From: Desulfobacterales bacterium
GTDB lineage: Bacteria; Desulfobacterota; Desulfobacteria; Desulfobacterales; JAUYIZ01
Reading direction: 5' to 3'
DNA length: 49,841 nucleotides
Assembly: GCA_030688615.1 (NCBI GenBank)
Contig: JAUYIZ010000008.1
Span: forward strand, 1 to 49,841
The first letter of the stretch is position 1. Each line of letters opens with the position of its first letter. The position numbers were made by a program, and so were the translations under genes. Of this stretch, positions 29,416 to 37,964 are shown one piece after another. The notes under the pieces were generated by a model. It made no database searches, was not told the DNA's origin, and was given only the letters and a program-made list of their open reading frames with translations.

Positions 29416-31731
29416 ATGAAGAGGTCATTTCTTGGCGGCTTGACAAATTTTTCTTTAGACCGTCCGAAGACGGTAATCGGGCTGGCCATCATATGTACGG
29501 TGTTTTTCGGCATTCAGTTTCCCCGTATCACTATCGATACGGATCCGGAAAATATGCTCAAAGAAAATCAACCCGATCGGGTGCTCTATAATCGCATCAA
29601 GAAGGATTTCGGCATCCACGACTTGATCGTGGCTGGGATTGTAGATAAAAAGGGCATTTTTAGTTCAGAATCATTAGAACGAGTGGCAAAGGTAACATCG
29701 GAGATCCTCAAGATCAAAGGGGTGATTATCGAGGATGTGGTGAGCCTTACCACTACCGACAACGTCAAGTCGTCGGGCGGGTTGCTCGATATCCACCCCG
29801 TGATGCGGGAAATACCCGGCAATTCAAAAGCTCTTGATCAGCTCCGGCGTGATATTGCCGAAAACCCGTTCCTTTACGAGAAAATCGCCTCGGCTGACGG
29901 TAGTGCTGTCGCCCTGTATATCCCAATTCAGAAGAAGAACATGAGCTATGGGATCGCCAAGCAAATTCAGACCATCCTCGATCGCGAACTCCTTCCCGGG
30001 CAGACCTACCACCTAGCCGGGCTGCCGGTGGCGGAAGACACCTTCGGCCATGAGATGTTCATTCAGATGGCGGTGGTTGCTCCCCTTGCTTTTATGGTGA
30101 TCATGATCCTGGTGTTTTTGTTATTTCGCAAAATTGCATTCCTTTTACCAATAGGCATGGACGCCATGTTCGCGGTAATCTGGGCCATGGGGCTGCTCAT
30201 TGGCACGGGCAATACGGTTCACATCATGAGCTCCATGATCCCGGTTTTCCTGATGCCCATTGCAATCCTCGATGATATACACATCTTGAGCGAGTTTTTT
30301 GATAAATACCGGATACTCGGTGACAAGCGTCGTGCCCTCCTGGAGGGGATGCAGCAGCTTTACCGGCCGATGCTTTTCACTTCATTGACATCCGCGGCCG
30401 GCTTCGCATCCCTCGCTTTGGCCGACATCCCTCCGGTGCGTGTGTTCGGACTTTTTGTTGCCTTCGGCATCATGGCGGCCTGGCTTTTTTCGATGACCAT
30501 GGTCCCGGCGGTCATCAGCCTGATGAGCGAGGAGAAGTTAAAAACGATTGTTTCCAAGGAAAGGGACAGTTCTTCCATCTTCGACCGGATTTTAAAGCCT
30601 ATTGGTCGGCTTGCCTTCTCCCGTGCCCGGACGGTTCTGATCCTTGCTATCGTGGTGGTAGCTGCCGGTATTGCCGGCATCATGCAAATCCGGATAAACG
30701 ACAATCCTGTCAAATGGTTCAAAAAGGGGCATCCGATGCGGGTGGCCGATACCGTCATGAATCGCCTTTTCGGCGGCACCTACATGGCCTACTTGGCGGC
30801 TGAGGGGAAAAATCCGGAGACAATGCAACGGCCGGAAGTTGTTACTTATCTTGATCGAATACAAACGCATCTGGAAAGAAATTCGCTGGTAGGCAAGACC
30901 TCCTCGGTCTCAGATATCGTCAAGCGGATCAACCTGGTATTGCATGACAACAGCAAGGCTTACAATAAAGTTCCGGACACCAGTGAGGCCGTAGGACAGT
31001 TTCTCTTCTTATTCCAATCATCCGGAGATCCGAATGATTTGGATAACTTTGTCGATCGAGAGGCGCGTCAAGCCAATATCTGGATTCAGATGAAAGGCGG
31101 TGACAACCAGCAGATGACCGCGGTCGAGTCCGACCTTGAAAGTTTTGTTAAGACGAACCCGCTTCCCGAGGGTGTTACGCTTCACTGGTCCGGTCTTACC
31201 TACATCAACAAAGTGTGGCAGGATCTCATGGTCTTCGGAATGCTTAAAGCGATTCTGGGCAGCTTCATCGTGGTATTTGTTTTAATGGTAATTGAGTTTC
31301 GATCGCCTATTTTGGGTATCCTGTCGATGGTCCCTTTGTCGGTATCCATTCTCCTTTCTTACGGGCTCATGGGGTGGGTGGGAAAAGACTACGACATGCC
31401 GATTGCCGTCTGTTCCTCTCTTTCCCTGGGATTGGGCATCGACTTCGCCATTCATTTCATTGAAAGATTCCAGACCTATTATGCAAAAACCGGAAATCTC
31501 GATGAGACGAATCGGTATATGTTCGGTGAACCCGGCCGTGCGATTGCCCGCAATGCCATTGTAATCTCCTTGGGATTTCTACCCCTGGTCGCATCATCCC
31601 TGACACCGTATGTAACAGTGGGCGCCTTCTTTGCCCTGCTTATGGCATTCAGCACCATATCAACCCTTTTTCTACTCCCGGCGGCACTGCGTGTTGTCGG
31701 GCCAGGTTTTCTGAAAGGAGGTAAATCATGA
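29416..31731 (+). CDS. MMPL/RND-family transporter (HAE3-like)
   Basis: Two sets of TM bundles with large soluble domains; IGMDAMFAVIWAMGLL, LGLGIDFAIHFIERF. Confidence 0.92.
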   Translation: MKRSFLGGLTNFSLDRPKTVIGLAIICTVFFGIQFPRITIDTDPENMLKENQPDRVLYNRIKKDFGIHDLIVAGIVDKKGIFSSESLERVAKVTSEILKIKGVIIEDVVSLTTTDNVKSSGGLLDIHPVMREIPGNSKALDQLRRDIAENPFLYEKIASADGSAVALYIPIQKKNMSYGIAKQIQTILDRELLPGQTYHLAGLPVAEDTFGHEMFIQMAVVAPLAFMVIMILVFLLFRKIAFLLPIGMDAMFAVIWAMGLLIGTGNTVHIMSSMIPVFLMPIAILDDIHILSEFFDKYRILGDKRRALLEGMQQLYRPMLFTSLTSAAGFASLALADIPPVRVFGLFVAFGIMAAWLFSMTMVPAVISLMSEEKLKTIVSKERDSSSIFDRILKPIGRLAFSRARTVLILAIVVVAAGIAGIMQIRINDNPVKWFKKGHPMRVADTVMNRLFGGTYMAYLAAEGKNPETMQRPEVVTYLDRIQTHLERNSLVGKTSSVSDIVKRINLVLHDNSKAYNKVPDTSEAVGQFLFLFQSSGDPNDLDNFVDREARQANIWIQMKGGDNQQMTAVESDLESFVKTNPLPEGVTLHWSGLTYINKVWQDLMVFGMLKAILGSFIVVFVLMVIEFRSPILGILSMVPLSVSILLSYGLMGWVGKDYDMPIAVCSSLSLGLGIDFAIHFIERFQTYYAKTGNLDETNRYMFGEPGRAIARNAIVISLGFLPLVASSLTPYVTVGAFFALLMAFSTISTLFLLPAALRVVGPGFLKGGKS

Positions 31732-31955
31732 TACTGGAACAAACGCTTCGAGGCATAGCAGGGACATTTGTATTAATCTCATTGCTACTGGCCTATTTAC
31801 ATTCGCCTTGGTGGCTTCTTTTTACAACTGTCATGGGGCTAAACCTTTTGCAATCTGCCTTCTCAAATTGGTGACCTATGAAATTTATACTTCGCCAGTT
31901 TGGCATGAAGAGTTGTGAAGAGGAGATTGAGACTCTGAAAAGTGGGGGTGTTTAA
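31728..31955 (+). CDS. DUF2892-like small membrane protein; candidate selenoprotein with in-frame UGA at 31872-31874
   Basis: MILEQTLRGIAGTFVLISLLLAYLHSPWWLLFTTVMGLNLLQSAFSNWUPMKFILRQFGMKSCEEEIETLKSGGV*; ATGA overlap with MMPL stop and TAATG overlap with the next gene. Confidence 0.75.
31890..31910 (+). promoter_or_regulatory. Candidate bacterial SECIS-like hairpin
   Basis: cttc-gcc-agttt-ggc-at-gaag, begins 15 nt after the TGA. Confidence 0.4.
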
Positions 31956-32800
31956 TGAAAATGAAAAGGACAATCTTGGGCGCAGCGGCAATGACGCTTC
32001 TGATTGGTTGTCTTGTTTTCGCCAAAGAAGCAACAGGGAAGGCCGAGCAGCTCAGCCCAGTCCGGATCATCGAGAACTCTCAGCTTGCATTCTACTATCA
32101 GGGTGACGATTTAAAGGCCCAGGTGGTTATGGAACTCATTGCCCCGGGCGGCGGCAAGCGAACGCGTGTCATGACCATGCTCCGGCGCAACGAAACAGAA
32201 GGGGGAAACCAAAAATATTTCATCTATTTCCACAAGCCCGGGGATGTGCGCAGAATGACATTCATGGTCTGGAAATATCCTGCAAAAGAGGATGAACGCT
32301 GGATATTCGTCCCTGCCGTAGATTTGATCAAGCGGATTGCGGCCGACGACAAGCGTTCCAGTTTCGTGGGATCGGATTTTACCTATGAAGATGTGTCGGG
32401 CCGCGATGTGGCCTCGGACGTCCATCGCCTCCTGCGCACGGAAAAACTCGAAAATCTGGACTGTTACGTGATTGGCAGCATCCCTGAAGAGCCTGCCGGG
32501 TACACAAAGCGCCTTTCCTGGATCGACAAAAAGACCTTTCTCCCATTGAAGGAGGAATATTACGACGCTCAGAACGAACTTTTCCGGCTATTTACAGCCG
32601 ATAAGATTAAGGATATCAAAGCCGGGAAAGGGGCCGCCGGCAAGGCCTTTCCGACGGTAATGCGCCGAACCATGAAGAACCTGAAAACCGGACACCGTAC
32701 GGAAGTCGTTTACACGTCGGTCTCATACAATCTGGGGTTGAAGGATAAAGATTTCAGCGAACGGCACATGCGGCGGCCGCCACGTTCATGGATTCGATAG
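31955..32800 (+). CDS. Outer-membrane lipoprotein-sorting (LolA-like) protein
   Basis: Signal peptide; YFIYFHKPGDVRRMTFMVWKYP, DERWIFVPAVDLIKRIAADDKRSSFVGSDFTYEDV. Confidence 0.88.
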   Translation: MKMKRTILGAAAMTLLIGCLVFAKEATGKAEQLSPVRIIENSQLAFYYQGDDLKAQVVMELIAPGGGKRTRVMTMLRRNETEGGNQKYFIYFHKPGDVRRMTFMVWKYPAKEDERWIFVPAVDLIKRIAADDKRSSFVGSDFTYEDVSGRDVASDVHRLLRTEKLENLDCYVIGSIPEEPAGYTKRLSWIDKKTFLPLKEEYYDAQNELFRLFTADKIKDIKAGKGAAGKAFPTVMRRTMKNLKTGHRTEVVYTSVSYNLGLKDKDFSERHMRRPPRSWIR

Positions 32801-32819
32801 GCGGAGGCAATTACTCTGG

Positions 32820-34106
32820 ATGAAGGTCATCAAAAAGATCTCGTCTTTACTGATAGTAGGGATTTTCATACAACCTCCCTATTCGGTTATGGCCCAGGAT
32901 GGAAACGCAGGGAAAAACATCGAGATACACGGATTTCTCCTGGGCGCTAATTCAGTGCGGACGACCGGTGAAAAACCAACCGGCCAAGAAGGGCATGATT
33001 TCCTTCTGGCAGAAGAAAGGGTGCGGTTAGACATGTTCGGATGGATGGAATCCATCGAGGCTTCGGCACGAGTAAAAGGCGATTTTCTTCACGACAATGT
33101 GAGCCGGGAGTTTGATGCGGATCTGCGAGAAGCTTATCTGGACTATCGGACCGGCGATTTCGATTTCCGCCTGGGCAGGCAGATCGTCACCTGGGGCATA
33201 GGGGATCTGATCTTTATTAACGATGTTTTCCCGAAAGACTACGTCTCATTTTTTTCAGGGCGCCCCCTTGAGTACCTCAAGATCGGAAGTGACGCGTTGC
33301 GCACCCGATATTCATCGGAGTTGGCAAATGTTGAATTTTTGGTCATTCCATTCTTTGAACCGAACAATTTGCCCACATCCGAACGTTTTTTATTCCTTGA
33401 TCCATTTTCGGATGTTTCGACCCGTAATGAGCAAGAACCTGAAACCGCCTTTGAAAATACTCAACTGGCTTTGCGGCTCTACCGGAGGATAAAGGACTTC
33501 GATGTTTCGGCCTATGCCTACAGGGGTTTCTGGTTGTCACCCAATATGAAGCCCGATGACGTCGCTTCGCCCAGCCAGGTGATCGTTTTCTATCCCGAAC
33601 TTTCCGTCTATGGATTGAGCGCCCAGGGAGGCGCTCTAAATGGAATTGTCAGTTTTGAAACAGGCTATTATCAATCAAGGCAAGATCAGGGAGGCAAAGA
33701 TCCCTTTATTTCAAACTCCCAAATCCGTATCCTCATCGGATACCAGCGTCAGGTATGGGAGGATTTCACTGTGAGTGTCCAATACTACGGAGAATATATG
33801 ACCCAATACGATGAGTATATTGAAAGCCTCCCAGAGGGGGCGCCTTTGCTGGACGAGTATAGGGATCTCGTCACTGTCCGACTCACCCAGCTATTGATGC
33901 GCCAGACGCTGGAACTTTCTTTTTTTGCGTTTTACAGCCGGAGCGATGAGGACTATATGATCATCCCCAAAGTAAAATACAACTTCACCGATGAGCTGTC
34001 CGCATTGTTGGGGGCAAACATTTTCGGCGGACCGAAAGATGCTCCTAATTTTGGACGGTTCGATAAAGACGACAATATTTTTGCGCTGATAAAATATGCA
34101 TTTTAG
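32820..34106 (+). CDS. Outer-membrane beta-barrel protein (DUF1302/alginate-porin-like)
   Basis: Signal peptide; REAYLDYRTGDFDFRLGRQIVTWGIGD; alternating beta pattern; terminal F. Confidence 0.75.
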   Translation: MKVIKKISSLLIVGIFIQPPYSVMAQDGNAGKNIEIHGFLLGANSVRTTGEKPTGQEGHDFLLAEERVRLDMFGWMESIEASARVKGDFLHDNVSREFDADLREAYLDYRTGDFDFRLGRQIVTWGIGDLIFINDVFPKDYVSFFSGRPLEYLKIGSDALRTRYSSELANVEFLVIPFFEPNNLPTSERFLFLDPFSDVSTRNEQEPETAFENTQLALRLYRRIKDFDVSAYAYRGFWLSPNMKPDDVASPSQVIVFYPELSVYGLSAQGGALNGIVSFETGYYQSRQDQGGKDPFISNSQIRILIGYQRQVWEDFTVSVQYYGEYMTQYDEYIESLPEGAPLLDEYRDLVTVRLTQLLMRQTLELSFFAFYSRSDEDYMIIPKVKYNFTDELSALLGANIFGGPKDAPNFGRFDKDDNIFALIKYAF

Positions 34107-34159
34107 GCAGGTTTATCCGATGGCCTTTAACAGGGCGCCTCAAAAATTTTAGGGCTTTT

Positions 34160-35344
34160 TTACGATACCATCAACTTTTTCGGCAGAAAACAGGAAAGGA
34201 AGGTGCCGATTGCGGCCAGTGCCACCAGGGACATGAAGGCCATTTGAAAATCCGGGAAAAGGTCCCGCAGGTATCCCACCCAGAGGGGCGTCAGGGCGCC
34301 CACACCCATGGAAAAGCCCCATAAAATTCCCACCGCCGTACCCACCTTCAGGCCGACGGCCAGTTCCGCGGCAAAGATCAGGCACACGGGAACCAGCAAG
34401 CCCAGGCAGAAACCGGCCAGCATGGAAAAAACCAGCGCCGTGAGGCCGGCGCTGAAAACAAAACAAAAAAGCGCCGCGGTCAGCGCGCCAAGTCCCAGAA
34501 TGATGAGCTTTTTCCGGCCGATCTTATCGGCCACGATTCCCCCGATGGGCTGGGAGACGATGCCCGGCACCAGGGTAATAGGCAGCCACCACGCTGCCGG
34601 AATGATGGAAGCGGTATCCTGCGAGTAAAAGGGAATGAAGGTGGTAAACCCCATGAATACGCCCAATACGATCCCGCTGATCAGGGTCAGCAGAATCAGC
34701 GAACCGCTCCCGAAGGCAATGAAAAACCCCTTTTCGCCCCTGTGCCGGGGTTCCTCCAGCAGACGCCAGGCGAGCAGCGCACCGACCGCACCCGGAATGG
34801 ACACCAGGATTGCGGCGATGCGCCAGGACCCGCTCAGGGCAATCAGGGCCGTCACGATAACCGGAGCGGCTACAAAGCCCAGAGGATTCCCGGCGCCGTG
34901 GATGCCCGAGGCGGTGGCGCGGAATTTCTGAAAGTAAAAGCTGATCATTGAGGTGCTCTGGGGATGATAGGTGCTGCCGCCGAGTCCCATCAGAAAAAGA
35001 ACGCCCAGCAGCACCGCGTAATTGGGAACCAGGGCAAGCGCGACGCTCATCAGCGCATAAATGGCCAGGCCCGTGACGATGGCAGGTTTCCTCCACCTGT
35101 GGATATCGGCCATGTAACCCGCAACGGGCTGCATAAAGGCCGAAATGATCTGGGACATGAAGACCAGCAGCCCGGACTGCAAATATGTCAGGCGGAACTC
35201 TGCGGCCAGGAACGGAAGCAGGGGGGGAATGACCATGGAATAATAATCGTTTACAAAATGGCAGAAGGTCAAAACGTAGAGCATGCCCCATCTGTCTTTG
35301 GTTTCCATAAAAAAATCATTATCAGATTCGCCCGGATTGTGCAA
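34160..35344 (-). CDS. MFS transporter (fosmidomycin-resistance-like)
   Basis: HFVNDYYSMVIPPLLPFLAAEFRLTYLQSGLL; GLGGSTYHPQSTSMIS; start may be 35308. Confidence 0.88.
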   Translation of the reverse strand: MHNPGESDNDFFMETKDRWGMLYVLTFCHFVNDYYSMVIPPLLPFLAAEFRLTYLQSGLLVFMSQIISAFMQPVAGYMADIHRWRKPAIVTGLAIYALMSVALALVPNYAVLLGVLFLMGLGGSTYHPQSTSMISFYFQKFRATASGIHGAGNPLGFVAAPVIVTALIALSGSWRIAAILVSIPGAVGALLAWRLLEEPRHRGEKGFFIAFGSGSLILLTLISGIVLGVFMGFTTFIPFYSQDTASIIPAAWWLPITLVPGIVSQPIGGIVADKIGRKKLIILGLGALTAALFCFVFSAGLTALVFSMLAGFCLGLLVPVCLIFAAELAVGLKVGTAVGILWGFSMGVGALTPLWVGYLRDLFPDFQMAFMSLVALAAIGTFLSCFLPKKLMVS

Positions 35345-35481
35345 TGTTTTAATGGCTTCGCCCCGGATTTTATCTTCTTTGCTCTTGACACAAAAGTCCC
35401 GGAAAGCTTAATGTATTTTTTCAACAGGGGCCTGACAGGGCCGCATGTTTGATGAAATCAGATTACCCAGGAGGTATTACA

Positions 35482-37059
35482 ATGAGCGTGGGAACTTATG
35501 CAACCCTTCCCCTGCCCCCGGAGTTTAACATGGCATCCTATATCCTGGATGACAACCTCGCCGCAGGAAGGGGCAGCCGGACCGCAATCTACTATCGCAA
35601 TGAAACGTACACCTTCCATGACATCTGTGCGCTGACCAACCGGGCCGGCAATGTGTTGAAGCAAATCGGCGTGGAGCGGGAAAACCGTGTCCTGGTTATC
35701 CTGAACGACTCTCCCGAATGGGTAGCCACCTGGCTTGGCGCCATAAAAATCGGCGCCGTGGCGACCCATGCCTACAGTTACCTGGTGGCGGAAGATTACG
35801 GCTACTTTTTAAACTACGTGAAGCCCAAGGCCGTGGTGGTGGATGAAAGCACCCTGGAAACCGTCAGACAAGGGGCGAAGCTGTCACGGTGCCCGGTAAA
35901 ATTTCTGGTCAAAGGTTTGTCCGGGGCCAAGCTTCAGAAAAACGAATATTCCCTGGACGAAATGATCCGGGCGGCCAGCCCGTCCCTGGAGGCGGAACCC
36001 ACCTCCAAAGACGATATCGCCTGCTGGAACTGGTCGGGGGGAACCACCGGGAAACCCAAAGCAGTGCCCCACATGCACCATGACTTTGCCGTCGCCTTTG
36101 AATCCTTTCAGGAAATTGTTCATTACAACGAGCAGGATGTCATGCTCAATGTCCCCAAGCTTTTTTTTCATTACGCCCATGATCTCGGATTGAACTTTCC
36201 TTTAAGAGCCGGAGGATCGGTGATTTTGTTTCCCGAAAGGACCTCGCCGCAGATTATTTTCCAGCTGATCAAAGAGCATCAGCCGACCCTGCTCCTCAAC
36301 GTTCCCACCATGATGCGGGCCATGCTGCAGGTGCCCGGGGAAGAACAGGCCGATCTGAGTTCCATCCGCATCAATTTTTCTTCGGGAGAAGCGCTTTCCG
36401 AGCAACTTTACAACGAATGGAAAACAACCTTCCAGGGGGACGTGGTGGAGCCCATAGGGTCTGCGGAGGCCTATCTGGGCTACATTGTCAACCGCCCCGG
36501 TCAAAAAGTACCCGGCAGCGTCGGGAAAGTGGCGCCTTTTGTGGAAGCCAAAATTGTGGACGACCAGGGCCGGGAGGTTCCCAGAGGCAAGCAGGGCGTC
36601 CTCCTGATTCGCGCGGATTCCGTGGGAACCGGCTATCACCTGGAACACGAAAAGTCCAAGCAGACCTTTCTGGGAAATGACTGGCTCAACACCGGAGACA
36701 TTTTCCGCCATGATGAGGATAATAATTTCTTTTATATCGGCCGGGGCGGAGATCTGATCAAAGTCAGCGGTGTATGGATTTCTCCTTTCCAGATCGAGGC
36801 TCACCTCCAGACCCATGAAAAAATCAAAGAATGCGCGGTCCTCGGCATTCAGGACCAAGACGGCCTGACCAAAACGAAAGCTTATATCGCGCTGCAGGAC
36901 GGGGGGGCGGGTTCGGAGGCCTTGAAAAAAGAGCTGGTCGGTTTTTGCAAAAATACGTTAGGCGGCCATAAGTATCCGAGGACCATAGAGTTTTTAGCGG
37001 AACTGCCCAAAACCGGACAGGGCAAAATTGATAGGCTCAGGCTGCGTGAAAAGGAGTAA
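35482..37059 (+). CDS. Benzoate-CoA-ligase-like acyl-CoA synthetase (module B)
   Basis: WSGGTTGKPKAVPHMHH; KVSGVWISPFQIE; PKTGQGKIDRLRL; AGGAGG SD before ATG 35482. Confidence 0.92.
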   Translation: MSVGTYATLPLPPEFNMASYILDDNLAAGRGSRTAIYYRNETYTFHDICALTNRAGNVLKQIGVERENRVLVILNDSPEWVATWLGAIKIGAVATHAYSYLVAEDYGYFLNYVKPKAVVVDESTLETVRQGAKLSRCPVKFLVKGLSGAKLQKNEYSLDEMIRAASPSLEAEPTSKDDIACWNWSGGTTGKPKAVPHMHHDFAVAFESFQEIVHYNEQDVMLNVPKLFFHYAHDLGLNFPLRAGGSVILFPERTSPQIIFQLIKEHQPTLLLNVPTMMRAMLQVPGEEQADLSSIRINFSSGEALSEQLYNEWKTTFQGDVVEPIGSAEAYLGYIVNRPGQKVPGSVGKVAPFVEAKIVDDQGREVPRGKQGVLLIRADSVGTGYHLEHEKSKQTFLGNDWLNTGDIFRHDEDNNFFYIGRGGDLIKVSGVWISPFQIEAHLQTHEKIKECAVLGIQDQDGLTKTKAYIALQDGGAGSEALKKELVGFCKNTLGGHKYPRTIEFLAELPKTGQGKIDRLRLREKE

Positions 37060-37061
37060 TC

Positions 37062-37946
37062 ATGTTACTAAGTCTTCCAAAATTTGAATATGTTTCCTGC
37101 AATACGATCGAGGAGGCCTGCGCCCTTCTTTCATCGCATCAGGGGAAAGCACAGGTCATGGCAGGCGGTACAGATCTGCTGGTGAAAATGAAACACAGAA
37201 AAGTTCTGCCCGACTGCCTGATCAACATCAAAAGAATCCCGCAGATCGACTACATTCGCTATGATGCGCTCAAAGAGGTGCGCATCGGAACCCTGGCCAC
37301 CATACAGACATTGCGGAACTCGCCGGTCATCATGAAAAATTTTTCGATTCTGAACCAGGCCGCCAAGGTCCTGGGGACGACGCATGTCCGCAACCTGGCG
37401 ACACTGGGGGGAAATTTGTGCAACGCCTCTCCGGCTTCAGAGTGTGCCGGTCCTTTATTGGCCCTGTCGGCCACCGTGAAGATCATGGGGCCCCAGGGAG
37501 AACGAAGGGTCCCGGTGGAAGAATTCTTCGTCCAACCCGGGAAAAGCGTTCTGAAACACGATGAAATCCTCACGGAGATACAGATTCCCAAACCGCCGCC
37601 CCATTCCGGGGGCGTGCACCTTAAATACAGCACCCGGCGGGTGGATGTGTGCATCGTCAGCGCCTCCGTGCTGCTGACCCTGGACGGCCCGAAATGTCAG
37701 GATGTGAGAATCTCCTTAGGGGCCGTGGGACCGATCCCTTTCCGGGCTAAAAAAGCAGAAAATATCCTTAAAGGACAACCCCTCGTCGGTGACGCGGAAA
37801 GCGTGATTGCCAAGGCGGCCCAGGCGGCCTCTGACGAGTCGTTCCCGATAGACGATTTCCGGGGCGCCGCCGATTTCAGAAAGGAGCTGGTAAAACGTCT
37901 GGTCGCTGAAGGGATCCAGGGGGCGATAGCAAATGCAAGGTTGTAA
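37062..37946 (+). CDS. Xanthine dehydrogenase/CoxM-type FAD-binding subunit (module B)
   Basis: QVMAGGTDLLVKMKHR; TLGGNLCNASPASE. Confidence 0.92.
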   Translation: MLLSLPKFEYVSCNTIEEACALLSSHQGKAQVMAGGTDLLVKMKHRKVLPDCLINIKRIPQIDYIRYDALKEVRIGTLATIQTLRNSPVIMKNFSILNQAAKVLGTTHVRNLATLGGNLCNASPASECAGPLLALSATVKIMGPQGERRVPVEEFFVQPGKSVLKHDEILTEIQIPKPPPHSGGVHLKYSTRRVDVCIVSASVLLTLDGPKCQDVRISLGAVGPIPFRAKKAENILKGQPLVGDAESVIAKAAQAASDESFPIDDFRGAADFRKELVKRLVAEGIQGAIANARL

Positions 37947-37964
37947 GAAACGGGAGGAGATGGA

